DNA of 64,000 nucleotides. Source: Microthrixaceae bacterium. Lineage in GTDB: Bacteria > Actinomycetota > Acidimicrobiia > Acidimicrobiales > Microtrichaceae. This document shows, piece after piece, positions 1 through 8,736 of this stretch. The position numbers and the translations under genes are program-made. The notes under the pieces were generated by a model that worked only from the letters and a program-made list of their open reading frames with translations, did not search any database and had not been told where the DNA came from. The stretch covers positions 124,001 to 188,000 of the forward strand of contig JADLFH010000030.1 in NCBI GenBank assembly GCA_020845705.1. Direction: 5' to 3'. The first letter of the stretch is position 1. Each line of letters begins with the position of its first letter.

Positions 1-102
1 TGTCGTGCATCGGGGCTCGCCATCCCCAAGGAGCGGCTGAAGGCCATCCCGTGGGCGACCGAGCGCGTCGAGTACAAGGTCGGTGGGTTTGGAAGGCTCT
101 GA
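1..102 (+). CDS. DksA/TraR-type zinc-finger protein, C-terminal fragment
   Basis: The gene is cut by the left edge; 33 codons and a TGA remain. The tail IPKERLKAIPWAT followed by RVEY is the C-terminal signature of DksA/TraR C4 zinc-finger proteins, which bind RNA polymerase or act as small accessory regulators. Family members have CxxC before the IPxERL segment and usually a second cysteine pair after PWAT. Here one cysteine is visible (residue 1 of the fragment), the partner position reads S-G, and the second pair is absent (ERVEY), so the metal site looks degenerate. It overlaps the start of lspA by 20 bp, a neighbourhood common for these genes in actinobacteria. The N-terminal coiled coil lies outside the window. 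Confidence 0.6.
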   Translation, partial: CRASGLAIPKERLKAIPWATERVEYKVGGFGRL

Positions 103-640
103 AGAGGCCTCTTTTCCGCAACGACGGCTTCGTCGGGCTCCGCTGGTCGCCGGTGCGGCGTTGGCGGTGCTCGCCGTGGATCAGGTGTCGAAGTCCTGGG
201 CGGTGGAGCGCCTGTCGCCGGAGGGATCGCCCGGGATCGAGCTTGTGGGCGGATTGGCGTTCCGTCTGGCGTTCAACAAGGGCATGGCCTTCAGCCAGTG
301 GCAGGGGGGTGGCCCGTTCATCGCGCTCGTGGCCGTTGGCATCATCAGCGTGCTCATCTGGTTCTCGCGTTCGATCCACCGCCGGTGGCATCTCCTTCTC
401 GTCGGCGTGGTGATCGGCGGTGCCGCGGGAAACCTGGTCGATCGGGCGTTCCGTGCCGGCGAGGGATTCCTGGGCGGGCGGGTTGTCGATTTCGTCTACG
501 TCGGGTGGTGGCCGACGTTCAACGTCGCGGATGCCGCGATCGTCGTAGGTGGGATCCTGCTGGCCATCCTCCTGAGTGTGCAGGAGGATCAGGAGCCCGA
601 GGGCAAAGCCGAACCCGAGTCATCGACGCTGGAGCGGTGA
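83..640 (+). CDS. lspA: Lipoprotein signal peptidase (signal peptidase II)
   Basis: This 185-residue membrane aspartyl peptidase removes the signal peptide from prolipoproteins after lipidation. It has the expected length and four hydrophobic segments (about 20-40, 78-95, 103-118 and 145-163). The catalytic aspartates are visible as NLVD (Asp120) and FNVAD (Asp150), and the family motif FNKGMAF lies near residue 64. The GTG start at 83 lies inside the preceding DksA-like gene, and the stop overlaps the GTG of the pseudouridine synthase (GTGA), so the three genes look translationally coupled. The N-terminal 15 residues are hydrophilic, so a slightly later start is possible. Confidence 0.95.
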   Translation: MGLEGSEEASFPQRRLRRAPLVAGAALAVLAVDQVSKSWAVERLSPEGSPGIELVGGLAFRLAFNKGMAFSQWQGGGPFIALVAVGIISVLIWFSRSIHRRWHLLLVGVVIGGAAGNLVDRAFRAGEGFLGGRVVDFVYVGWWPTFNVADAAIVVGGILLAILLSVQEDQEPEGKAEPESSTLER

Positions 641-1554
641 ACGACGAGGTTCTCCCCGCGGCGCTCGACGGCGAGCGAGTCGACCGGGTCGTGGCGATGC
701 TCACAGGGTGCTCCCGCTCTGAGGCCGCCGACGCGATCTCGGCGGGAACCGTGTTCGTGGACGATCGGCCCGTGACCAAGGCTTCGCTCCGCCTGCTGGA
801 GGGTCAACGCGTACGCGTCGAGGGTGATCCGATTCGTGTGGTTTCGCCACCCGCTGCCGATCCGGACGTGGCCTTCTCGGTGCTTCACGCGGACGACCAC
901 GTGATCGTCGTGGACAAACCGGCGGGACTGGTCGTCCACCCGGGTGCGGCCCACTCGGAGGCGACGCTGGTACACGGCTTGTTGTCCAGGTTCCCTGAGC
1001 TCGCGACGGTGGGTGGCGATCCGCTACGTCCGGGGATCGTCCATCGGCTCGACAAGGGCACTTCGGGATTGCTCGTGGTCGCGCGGAACGCAGATGCGTT
1101 CGAGTCGTTGGTGGACCAGCTCGCCACCCACGAGGTGGATCGCCACTACCGGGCGTTGGTCCATGGGCACTTCGAGACCACCCGCGGCACGATCGACGCT
1201 CCGGTGGGTCGTTCCCGGCGTGATCCCTTGCGAATGACGGTCAGCGCGACGGGTCGCAACGCCCGCACCCACTACGAGGTGACGTCGTGCTTCGAGCAGC
1301 CGGCGGAGCTGACGCTGTTGGAATGCCGCCTCGAAACCGGTCGGACCCACCAGATCCGGGTTCACCTTCGATCAATTGGGCGCCCCGTTGTGGGCGACGA
1401 CCTCTACGGCGGTGCGCGGGGCCCCCTACGGCTGGAGCGCCCCTTTCTCCATGCGGCGCAACTCGGCTTCGTTCATCCGGGTACGGGGCGGCAGGTGCAG
1501 TTCCACAGCGTGTTGCCCCCCGATCTGGTCGCCGTGCTCGACACCCTCGTGTGA
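637..1554 (+). CDS. rluD: RluA/RluD-family 23S rRNA pseudouridine synthase
   Basis: This 305-residue enzyme isomerises uridines in 23S rRNA. An N-terminal S4-like RNA-binding domain (about 1-65, with DRVVAML and SRSEAADAI) is followed by the synthase domain. The catalytic motif HRLDKGTSG places the active aspartate at 139, and ETGRTHQIRVHL is the other family hallmark. The GTG at 637 gives the S4 domain its normal beginning and overlaps the lspA stop as GTGA; the open frame runs further upstream but those residues are not S4-like. lspA followed by an RluD-like gene is a standard actinobacterial arrangement. The exact target uridines cannot be read from the sequence. Confidence 0.92.
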   Translation: MNDEVLPAALDGERVDRVVAMLTGCSRSEAADAISAGTVFVDDRPVTKASLRLLEGQRVRVEGDPIRVVSPPAADPDVAFSVLHADDHVIVVDKPAGLVVHPGAAHSEATLVHGLLSRFPELATVGGDPLRPGIVHRLDKGTSGLLVVARNADAFESLVDQLATHEVDRHYRALVHGHFETTRGTIDAPVGRSRRDPLRMTVSATGRNARTHYEVTSCFEQPAELTLLECRLETGRTHQIRVHLRSIGRPVVGDDLYGGARGPLRLERPFLHAAQLGFVHPGTGRQVQFHSVLPPDLVAVLDTLV

Positions 1555-1565
1555 GGGGGCTCGGC

Positions 1566-2000
1566 TCAGTCGGGCCAGGGGGCGTCTCCGCGGGTGATGG
1601 CCACCAGATCCGCGAGCGAGTAGCCCTCCAGCAACGCTCTCATCCGATCCCCGACGTCTCCCCAGATGGCCAGGAGGACACACTGGCCCTCGTGGTCACA
1701 GGCCCCGCCGGTGTGAGGTCGGCCGAAGTCGCCCGCTTGGATCGGCCCGTCCACTGCGGAAACGACATCCGCGAGGTTGATCTCCGCGGGTTCCCTTGCC
1801 AGGACGTAGCCGCCCCCCACGCCGCGCTTGGATCGGACGAGCCCGGCGCCCTTGAGCGCCAGGAGGATCTGTTCGAGATACGGCTGGGGAAGGCCTGTGC
1901 GTTCGGCGATGTCACGAACCGAGGTGGGACCGCCCGAAACCTGGAGGGCGAGCGACAACAACGCCCTCGCCGCGTAGTCGCCACGGGTCGAGACCTTCAC
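1566..2000 (-). CDS. Rrf2-family transcriptional regulator
   Basis: This 144-residue winged-helix regulator of the Rrf2 family (relatives IscR, NsrR, RsrR) begins VKVSTRGDYAARALL, the standard N-terminus. The recognition helix region is SVRDIAERTGLPQPYLEQIL and the wing is KRGVGGGYVLAR. A C-terminal pair of cysteines (ACDHEGQC) is placed where family members bind an iron-sulfur cluster; a third cysteine is not obvious, so cluster binding is possible but unproven. An ATG lies three codons upstream, but the GTG at 2000 matches family starts and has a -10-like TACGAT 7 nt before it. It converges on the rluD-like gene; its targets are unknown. Confidence 0.88.
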   Translation of the reverse strand: MKVSTRGDYAARALLSLALQVSGGPTSVRDIAERTGLPQPYLEQILLALKGAGLVRSKRGVGGGYVLAREPAEINLADVVSAVDGPIQAGDFGRPHTGGACDHEGQCVLLAIWGDVGDRMRALLEGYSLADLVAITRGDAPWPD

Positions 2001-2007
2001 CGCGGAC

Positions 2008-2013
2008 ATCGTA
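2008..2013 (-). promoter_or_regulatory. -10 hexamer of the Rrf2 gene (leaderless)
   Basis: TACGAT on the minus strand lies 7 nt before the GTG at 2000. The spacing matches the leaderless geometry seen at many starts in this window. Confidence 0.4.
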
Positions 2014-2135
2014 TGGTGCGGCTCCGGACGATCCGCGCAGTACCGTTGGTCCTACGGATGCGACGATGAAACACCGGACTCATCACTGGAGCGGGTGGTC
2101 CGTCTCGGTTTGCCGCGGACTGGAGCAAGAGACAC

Positions 2136-3242
2136 ATGGCGCTTGATACCAGGCTTGTGCTCCCCGACTACGGGGATGCGTGCGTGTGCAACGTTGCCAC
2201 GGCACTGCTCGACGACCCGGACCACCTTCCATCTTGGTTCCCCTCCGCTGCGGTCGGCGCCGATCAGGTCGTGATGCTGGTGGTCGACGGGCTGGGCTGG
2301 AACCAGCTCCAGGAGAGGCTCTCGATCGCGACGACGATGGCGGCGATGCAGGGCGTGGCCATCACCACCGTGGCGCCGACGACCACTGCCACAGGGCTCA
2401 CCTCCCTGGCGACCGGCGCGCCGCCGGGGGAGCACGGGGTGGTGGGATACCGCATCGCGATCGGTCGGGACATCCTCAACGTGTTGCGCTGGACCACCTC
2501 TCGTGGCGACGCGCGCGACAGCATCGACCCGCGGTCCATAGGCCTGCTGGAGCCGTTCGGTTCCCAGCGCCCGCCTGTGGTGAACCGAGCGGAGGTGGAG
2601 TTCTCGGGTTTCACGGAGGCGCATCTGCGCGGCACGCGACACGTTGGCTACCGGATGCCCTCCACCCTCAACGCCGAGGTGGTGCGGCTGCTTCGCAGTG
2701 GCGAGCCCTTCATCTACGCGTACTACGACGGGATAGACAAGGTTGCCCACGAGTACGGGCTGGGGGACCACTACGCAGCCGAGCTCCAGGCGATCGACAT
2801 GATGATCGCAGCGCTCATCGCGGCGCTGCCCAAGAACGCCGCGCTGGTGGTGACGGCCGATCACGGACAGGTTGAGGTGGGTGACAACATGGTTCGGCTT
2901 CACCCCGAGGTGCAGAGCTGTGTGGACTTCCAGTCGGGGGAAGGCCGCTTCCGTTGGCTGCACGCGTACCCCGGTTCCGCGCCGGAGCTGCTTGAAACAG
3001 CGGGCCGCCATCACGGGGACGTGGCGTGGGTGCTCTCTCGCGAGCAGGTCGTGAGTGACGGGTGGTTCGGGCCGAAGGTGGTCCCAGAGGCCCTGGCGAG
3101 GCTGGGCGACGTGGCCGTAGTGGCACGCGAGCCCGTTGCCTTCGAGGATCCAGCGGACACGGGACCGTTCCAGTTGATCGGCCGGCACGGTTCGATGACT
3201 GCGGACGAGGTCCTTGTGCCGCTCCTGGTGGCCCGTGGCTGA
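2136..3242 (+). CDS. Type I phosphodiesterase / nucleotide pyrophosphatase family protein
   Basis: This 368-residue protein belongs to the alkaline-phosphatase superfamily, nucleotide pyrophosphatase/phosphodiesterase branch, which hydrolyses phosphodiester or pyrophosphate bonds using two metal ions. The metal aspartate is in VVDGLG, the Thr nucleophile in APTTTATGLTSLATG, and further metal ligands are in YYDGIDKVAHEYG, TADHGQVEV and IGRHGS. There is no signal peptide or membrane segment, so a cytoplasmic location is likely. A GGAGCAAGAG stretch upstream of the ATG can serve as ribosome binding site. It is followed 36 bp later by the proteasome activator gene. The substrate cannot be inferred. 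Confidence 0.85.
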   Translation: MALDTRLVLPDYGDACVCNVATALLDDPDHLPSWFPSAAVGADQVVMLVVDGLGWNQLQERLSIATTMAAMQGVAITTVAPTTTATGLTSLATGAPPGEHGVVGYRIAIGRDILNVLRWTTSRGDARDSIDPRSIGLLEPFGSQRPPVVNRAEVEFSGFTEAHLRGTRHVGYRMPSTLNAEVVRLLRSGEPFIYAYYDGIDKVAHEYGLGDHYAAELQAIDMMIAALIAALPKNAALVVTADHGQVEVGDNMVRLHPEVQSCVDFQSGEGRFRWLHAYPGSAPELLETAGRHHGDVAWVLSREQVVSDGWFGPKVVPEALARLGDVAVVAREPVAFEDPADTGPFQLIGRHGSMTADEVLVPLLVARG

Positions 3243-3265
3243 TTCGCCTTGGCCCCCTGAGGCCA

Positions 3266-3271
3266 TAGGCT
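3266..3271 (+). promoter_or_regulatory. -10 hexamer of bpa (leaderless)
   Basis: TAGGCT lies 7 nt before the ATG at 3279. There is no purine-rich ribosome binding site in between, which fits leaderless transcription. Confidence 0.5.
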
Positions 3272-3278
3272 TCGCCGA

Positions 3279-3800
3279 ATGTCCGATCCATCGATCCCGA
3301 TGACATCGCCGCTGGCCCCGAGTCCCGAGGTCGTTGCCCCAGACGGAGTGAAGGCACCCGAGACCGTGCCCCGCATCGACGAGGAGATCGAGTCTCCGGG
3401 CAAGATCATCCGCATCGGAGCAATGGTCAAGCAGCTGCTGGAGGAGGTGCGCAACACCTCCCTCGACGAGGCGGCACGCGACCAGCTTCGTGACATCTAC
3501 GAGAACTCCCTGGTGGAGCTGCGAAGCGCCATGTCGCCGGAACTTGCTGGAGAGCTGGATCGTCTCGCGCTGGACTTCGACGATCAGACGGTCCCCTCCG
3601 AGGCCCAGTTGCGAATAGCCAAGGCACAACTCGTGGGCTGGCTGGAGGGACTGTTCCACGGAATCCAGGCCGCGTTGGTGGCCCAGCAGATCGCGGCGCG
3701 TCAACAGCTCGAGGGGATGCGCGCTCAGATCGCCTCCGGCCCCGGTGGTGGCCCACCCCCCGGGGGTGGCGGTGCCGGTCCGGGCAGCGGATACCTCTGA
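3279..3800 (+). CDS. bpa: Bacterial proteasome activator (Bpa/PafE-like)
   Basis: This 173-residue protein matches the length of Mycobacterium Bpa/PafE (about 174 residues), a ring-forming ATP-independent activator that opens the 20S proteasome gate for unfolded substrates. The conserved helical core runs from about residue 36 (ESPGKIIRIGAMVKQLLEEV) to residue 150 (LFHGIQAALVAQQIAARQQL). A Gly/Pro-rich tail ends in GSGYL; in the known protein a terminal GQYL (HbYX-like) docks into the 20S pockets, so the tyrosine-leucine end is kept. The gene implies that proteasome genes exist elsewhere in this genome. The ATG start is supported by the leaderless -10 at 3266. Confidence 0.85.
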   Translation: MSDPSIPMTSPLAPSPEVVAPDGVKAPETVPRIDEEIESPGKIIRIGAMVKQLLEEVRNTSLDEAARDQLRDIYENSLVELRSAMSPELAGELDRLALDFDDQTVPSEAQLRIAKAQLVGWLEGLFHGIQAALVAQQIAARQQLEGMRAQIASGPGGGPPPGGGGAGPGSGYL

Positions 3801-3880
3801 ACCGCGCGATACTCGGGAATCACATCGTTGTAAGCCCCGGCGGGGCCTGAACCGGCTCCCCACAGGGGGGCGTGGCGACC

Positions 3881-6800
3881 ATGGCTGACTCCTTCGTCCA
3901 CCTCCACCAGCACACCGAGTACTCCATGCTCGACGGCGCGGCGCGCATCGGCGCGGTGGTGGCGAAGGCGGCCGCCGACGGTCAGCCCGCCTTGGGCATC
4001 ACCGACCACGGCAACATGTACGGGGTTCTGGACTTCTACCGTGAGTGTCGCCGCCACGACGTCAATCCCGTCATCGGCTTCGAGGCCTACATGGCCCATG
4101 ACCACAGAAGCGAACGCCCGACCCGCCGCGGCAGGCTCGACGACACCGGAGGCGAGGCCGGCGGGGGCCGTAAGCTCTATTACCACCTGACCCTTCTCGC
4201 CGAGAACAACACCGGCTACAGGAACCTCATCCAGCTCGCATCCCGCGCGTTCCTCGAGGGCTATTACATGAAGCCCAAGGTCGACTGGGAGATCCTCGCC
4301 GAGCACTCCGATGGGGTCATCGCCACCACTGGTTGCCTGGGTGGCCACGTGTTGCAGTCGTTGATGAACGGCAACTTCTCCGACGCCCTCGACAAGGCGG
4401 CACGGCTCCAGGACATATTCGGTCGCGACAACCTCTTCGTGGAGATCCAGGACCACGGCATCCCCGACCAGAAGCGCACCAACCCCGAACTCCTGCGCAT
4501 CGCCAAGGCCATCGGGGCCCCGCTGCTCGCCACCAACGACAGCCACTACGTGGACCGCCACGACGCGGTGTCCCACGACGCCCTGCTCTGCGTGCAGACG
4601 GGGTCGCTGATGAGTGACACCGACCGTTTCAAGTTCCAGGGCGACGACCACTACCTGAAGACCGCGAACGAGATGCGTGCCCTCTTCGGGGAGGTGCCCT
4701 CGGCTTGTGACAACACGCTGTGGATCGCCGAGCGGGCCAAGGTCGAGATCGAGTTCGACAAGGTGGAGCTACCAAACTTCCCGCTGCCCGAAGGCTTCGA
4801 CTCCGATTCGTCCTACCTTCAGCACCTGACCCTCGATGGCGCCAAACAGCGGTGGGGAGATCAGCTCAGCGAAGAGATCTCCGATCGTCTCGCCTACGAG
4901 CTGAAGGTCATCGACGACATGGGGTTCAGCTCCTACTTCCTGATCGTGTGGGACCTCATCCGCTTCGCCCGTGACAACGGCATCAGGGTCGGGCCGGGTC
5001 GGGGTTCCGCCGCAGGATGCGCCGTGGCCTACACGTTGCGGATCACCGACCTCGATCCCATCCGTTACGACCTGCTCTTCGAGCGGTTCCTGAACCCGAG
5101 CCGTATCTCCATGCCCGACATCGACATGGACTTCGACTCGCGTCGTCGTGACGACATGATCCGCTACGCGGCGCAGAAGTACGGGCGCGACCGGGTTGCG
5201 CAGATCGTCACCTTCTCCACCATCAAGGCCCGCGCCGCTGTGCGCGACGCGGCCAGGGTGTTGGGAAAGCCCTACGTGGTGGGCGACAAGGTGGCCAAGG
5301 CCATGCCGCCTCTCAGCATGGGTCGGGACACGCCGCTGCGTGCCTGCTTCGAGCTGGAGCCGAAGTACGAGGACGGCTACAAGATGGCCGCCGAGCTGCG
5401 GGCCATGTACGACACCGATCCCGACGCCAAAGAGGTGATCGAGGTCGCCAAGGGCCTGGAGGGTCTGCGACGCCAGGACGGGATCCACGCGGCGGCAGTG
5501 GTGATCACCCGCGAGCCGCTCACCGACTACCTGCCCGTGCAGCGCAAGCCGGAGTCGGGCCAGGACCCCGACGACGCCCCCGTCGTCACCCAGTACGAGA
5601 TGCACGGCGTCGAGGACCTGGGCCTGTTGAAGATGGACTTCCTCGGGTTGCGGAACCTCGACGTCATCAGCGACACCCTCGATCTCATCCGCAGGACCCG
5701 AGGCGTCAGCATCGACATCGACAACGTGGCTCTCGACGATCCAGTGACCTACGAGCTGTTGGGGCGAGGCGACACCGTCGGTGTGTTCCAGCTCGAGAGC
5801 TCGCCCATGCGCGACCTGATCCGCCGCCTGGCTCCCGACTGCTTCGAGGACGTGGCCGCGCTCATGGCCCTCTACCGACCCGGCCCCATGTCGGTGAACA
5901 TGCACACCGACTACGCGGACATCAAGAACGGCCGCAAGCCCGTCAGCTACTTCCATCCCGACGCAGAGGAGCTGCTCGCGGACACCTACGGCCTCATGAT
6001 CTACCAGGAGTCGGTGATGCGCGTGGCGCAGCAGTTCGCCGGCTACTCCCTGGCCGAGGCCGACAACCTCCGAAAGGCGTGTGGCAAGAAGATCCGTGAG
6101 CTGATGGCCAAGGAGCGCGAAGGCTTCGTCGCCGGGGTCGAACGGCAGGGCCACGGCGCCGCGCTCGGAACCGAGCTGTTCGACATCATCGAGCAGTTCG
6201 CCGACTACGCGTTCAACAAGAGCCACAGCTACGGGTACGGCTTCGTCTCCTTCCAAACCGCGTACCTCAAGGCGAACTTCCCCAACGAGTACCTCTCCTG
6301 CCTGCTCACCAGCGTGAAGACGAACCTCGACAAGGCGGCCGTGTACCTCGCCGAGTGTCGTGCCATGGGGATCGAGGTCACGGTCCCCGACATCAACCGG
6401 GCCCACAAGGACTTCGCCCCCGCCGGCGAACAGATCGTCTTCGGTCTCTCCGCTGTGCGCAACGTGGGCGAGGGCCTCGTGGAGCACATCCTCGACGCCC
6501 GAGCCGAGGGCGGTCCTTTCGAGGACTTCTACGACTTCTGCCAACGGGTCAACACCCAGGCGCTGAACAAGAAGACCGTGGAGTCGCTGATCAAGGCAGG
6601 TGCGTTCGACTCGCTGGGCCACCCGCGGCAGGGTCTGTTGGTCACTTTCGAACAGATCGTCGAGCAGACCCTCGCTCGCCGTCGCGAGCACGACATGGGG
6701 GTCATGTCGCTCTTCGGTGCCGGTGAGGACACGCCGACCTTCGACGAGCGGACGCCGGTACCGGAGATCGAGTTCGACAAGAAGCAGCGGCTGGCCTTCG

Positions 6801-7396
6801 AGAAGGAGATGTTGGGCCTCTACGTCTCGGACCACCCGCTACTGGGGGCGGAACAGTCGCTGCGGCGTCGCATCGACTGCGGGATTGCGGAGCTCACCGA
6901 GGTCGATGACGGCGCCCAACGCACGGTGGGTGGGGTCATCACCGGATTGCAGCGGAAGTGGACCAAGCGCGGAGATCTCATGGCCGTGTTCACGCTTGAG
7001 GACCTCCAGGGCTCCATCGAAGCGATGGTCTTCCCGAAGACGATGGCCGATGTCGGCCACCTGCTCGATGACGACCTGGTAGTGCTCGTCGAGGCGCGTA
7101 TCGACAAGCGGGAGGACTCCCCGAAGCTGATCGTGCGCAACGTCGAATGCTTCGAGCCCATGGCGGACGTAGCGCCTCCGCTTCGTATCCAGATGCATCC
7201 CAATGCTCTATCCGACGATGTCGTCGATCGCCTCAAGGGCCTTCTGCGGGATTTCCCGGGCCAGTCCGAGGTGTTCATACATCTGGGCGATCGCCAGGTG
7301 ATCCGCCTGCCCGATCAGTTCAGCGTCGATGCCAAGGGAGGCCTCGTCGGCGAACTGCGGGTTCTGCTCGGAGCCGAAGCGGTCCGACTCAACTGA
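3881..7396 (+). CDS. dnaE: DNA polymerase III alpha subunit
   Basis: This 1171-residue replicative polymerase starts with a PHP domain (HLHQHTEYSMLDGAAR, residue 6 onward). The palm follows, with GPGRGSAAG and the catalytic PDIDMDFD near residue 415, then fingers, a helix-hairpin-helix region, an OB fold (about 985-1070) and a C-terminal tail domain. Length and order match the actinobacterial DnaE1 type. A GTG at 3872 is also open, but the AGGGGGG ribosome binding site at 3864-3870 lies 10 nt before the ATG at 3881 and only 1 nt before the GTG. In relatives the PHP domain carries the proofreading exonuclease; its histidine motif is present here. Confidence 0.96.
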   Translation: MADSFVHLHQHTEYSMLDGAARIGAVVAKAAADGQPALGITDHGNMYGVLDFYRECRRHDVNPVIGFEAYMAHDHRSERPTRRGRLDDTGGEAGGGRKLYYHLTLLAENNTGYRNLIQLASRAFLEGYYMKPKVDWEILAEHSDGVIATTGCLGGHVLQSLMNGNFSDALDKAARLQDIFGRDNLFVEIQDHGIPDQKRTNPELLRIAKAIGAPLLATNDSHYVDRHDAVSHDALLCVQTGSLMSDTDRFKFQGDDHYLKTANEMRALFGEVPSACDNTLWIAERAKVEIEFDKVELPNFPLPEGFDSDSSYLQHLTLDGAKQRWGDQLSEEISDRLAYELKVIDDMGFSSYFLIVWDLIRFARDNGIRVGPGRGSAAGCAVAYTLRITDLDPIRYDLLFERFLNPSRISMPDIDMDFDSRRRDDMIRYAAQKYGRDRVAQIVTFSTIKARAAVRDAARVLGKPYVVGDKVAKAMPPLSMGRDTPLRACFELEPKYEDGYKMAAELRAMYDTDPDAKEVIEVAKGLEGLRRQDGIHAAAVVITREPLTDYLPVQRKPESGQDPDDAPVVTQYEMHGVEDLGLLKMDFLGLRNLDVISDTLDLIRRTRGVSIDIDNVALDDPVTYELLGRGDTVGVFQLESSPMRDLIRRLAPDCFEDVAALMALYRPGPMSVNMHTDYADIKNGRKPVSYFHPDAEELLADTYGLMIYQESVMRVAQQFAGYSLAEADNLRKACGKKIRELMAKEREGFVAGVERQGHGAALGTELFDIIEQFADYAFNKSHSYGYGFVSFQTAYLKANFPNEYLSCLLTSVKTNLDKAAVYLAECRAMGIEVTVPDINRAHKDFAPAGEQIVFGLSAVRNVGEGLVEHILDARAEGGPFEDFYDFCQRVNTQALNKKTVESLIKAGAFDSLGHPRQGLLVTFEQIVEQTLARRREHDMGVMSLFGAGEDTPTFDERTPVPEIEFDKKQRLAFEKEMLGLYVSDHPLLGAEQSLRRRIDCGIAELTEVDDGAQRTVGGVITGLQRKWTKRGDLMAVFTLEDLQGSIEAMVFPKTMADVGHLLDDDLVVLVEARIDKREDSPKLIVRNVECFEPMADVAPPLRIQMHPNALSDDVVDRLKGLLRDFPGQSEVFIHLGDRQVIRLPDQFSVDAKGGLVGELRVLLGAEAVRLN

Positions 7397-7478
7397 GGTG
7401 GACCTCTCGACTTGAACCGGGTGGGCCGCGACCACTGAACTATTGGGGCCACCTCTCTACCCAACCACCGGGGGATTC

Positions 7479-8144
7479 ATGGCGCTTGTTGCCAACACCA
7501 AGGACTGCACGCAGCTCAGCGACACGGAACTGGCCGAGATGGCCGACCTCAGCGCCGAGGGTCCGGGGCGCTATGAGATCGGTACCCTCAACAAGCAGGC
7601 CGAGGCATGGGTGCTGTGCACCCACGTACGCGAAGGAAACGCCATCCGCGGCTTTTCGTTCTCCACGTTGGAGCGAATCGGCGGCACGCCGGCGGTTCTA
7701 TTGGGCATGGGATATGTGAAGCGCCACTCGCGGCGAGACGCGATCCTCAAGGCGGTCATGGCCGACAACTACCGCAGGGCGCTGATGGCGTTCCCCGACG
7801 AGGACGTGTTGGTGGGCACCCGATTCAACCGTCCTGACGGCTTCGAGGCCTACAAGGTGTTGGCCGACCAGATCCCCCGCCCGGGCCACAAGGCGTCGGG
7901 CGAGGAGCGTGCCTGGGGACGGCGCCTGGCGAAGCGCTTCGGGGTGGACGGGTCCTACAACGACCAGACCTTCGTCGTCGCCGGCGACGGCACCTATCCA
8001 TTGGTGATGGACCACGAGTCGCTCAAGCCCGAGAAGCTCGAACCCGAGGTGGTCAAGGCGTTCAAGGCGCTCAAGGCGAGACAGGGCGACGCGCTCATCA
8101 CCTTCGGTTGGATCATGGCCGAGGAGCTCCTCAAATACGCGTAG
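7479..8144 (+). CDS. Conserved protein of unknown function
   Basis: I do not recognise this 221-residue protein. It looks like a genuine cytoplasmic protein: mixed alpha/beta, no signal peptide, no membrane segment, many charged residues. Distinctive stretches are GRYEIGTLNKQAEAWVLCTH, GTPAVLLGMGYVKRHSRR and GDALITFGWIMAEELLKY. An upstream GTG in frame (7443) would add 12 Pro/Gly-rich residues; the ATG at 7479 is preferred because GGGGGAT stands just before it. It overlaps the nitroreductase gene by about 37 bp and follows dnaE by 82 bp. The overlap suggests it is expressed with the nitroreductase, but gives no function. Confidence 0.75.
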   Translation: MALVANTKDCTQLSDTELAEMADLSAEGPGRYEIGTLNKQAEAWVLCTHVREGNAIRGFSFSTLERIGGTPAVLLGMGYVKRHSRRDAILKAVMADNYRRALMAFPDEDVLVGTRFNRPDGFEAYKVLADQIPRPGHKASGEERAWGRRLAKRFGVDGSYNDQTFVVAGDGTYPLVMDHESLKPEKLEPEVVKAFKALKARQGDALITFGWIMAEELLKYA

Positions 8145-8731
8145 CCGAAGCGTTGGCGTCGCGGCGCTCCTGCCGCGACTTCGACGCCACCCCGATCCCC
8201 GACGGCGTGCTTCGACGCGTGCTGGCAGCGGCGGGGCGTGCGCCCTCGGCCGGCAACACCTGGGGACTTGATCTCGTCCTGATTCGTGATCCGGATCGCT
8301 ACTGGGACCTGACGCTTCCTGCGGGTCCACGCCGCGACGCGTTTCGGTGGCCGGGGCTACTGAAGGCTCCGGTCCTGGTGGTGCCCGTCGTCGAGCCGGA
8401 TGCCTACGTGCGGCGCTATTCGGAGCCCGACAAGGTGAACAGCGGCCTCGGATCCGGCGAGGACTCCTGGGCGGTTCCGTACTGGTGGGTCGATGGAGGT
8501 GCGGCGGTGATGTCGATGATGCTGGCCGCCACGGCCGAGGGGCTCGGGTCGCTCCTGTTCGGCCAGTTCGGTCACGAGGCGGCGGTGGCGGAGCTCCTGG
8601 GGATTCCGCCCGGCCACGTCGCGCTGGGGACCGTGGCGCTGGGCCGGCCGCGGGGGCGGTCCAACCCGTCGGTATCGGCGCTCCGTGGGCGACCTGGCCT
8701 CGATGGGTTCCTCCACGACGAACGATGGTGA
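8108..8731 (+). CDS. Nitroreductase-family FMN oxidoreductase
   Basis: The protein (up to 207 residues) has the nitroreductase-family fold signature. An N-terminal FMN-phosphate segment reads ASRRSCRDFDATPIPDGVLRR, APSAGNTW follows, and a C-terminal segment LGIPPGHVALGTVALGRP completes the domain. Such enzymes bind FMN and reduce nitro compounds, quinones or other acceptors with NAD(P)H; the natural substrate is unknown. The start is uncertain: a TTG at 8108 inside the upstream gene gives a full N-terminus, while a TTG at 8153 would truncate the helix before SRRSCRDF. Overlap with the upstream gene suggests translational coupling. Confidence 0.82.
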   Translation: MDHGRGAPQIRVAEALASRRSCRDFDATPIPDGVLRRVLAAAGRAPSAGNTWGLDLVLIRDPDRYWDLTLPAGPRRDAFRWPGLLKAPVLVVPVVEPDAYVRRYSEPDKVNSGLGSGEDSWAVPYWWVDGGAAVMSMMLAATAEGLGSLLFGQFGHEAAVAELLGIPPGHVALGTVALGRPRGRSNPSVSALRGRPGLDGFLHDERW

Positions 8732-8736
8732 ACAGG

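Noticed and set aside
2052-3863. 603-residue minus-strand frame opposite the phosphodiesterase and bpa
   Set aside because: Antisense shadow caused by high GC; His/Arg-rich composition and no motif.
4769-6835. 688-residue minus-strand frame inside dnaE
   Set aside because: Antisense shadow of a well-conserved gene; no recognisable domain.
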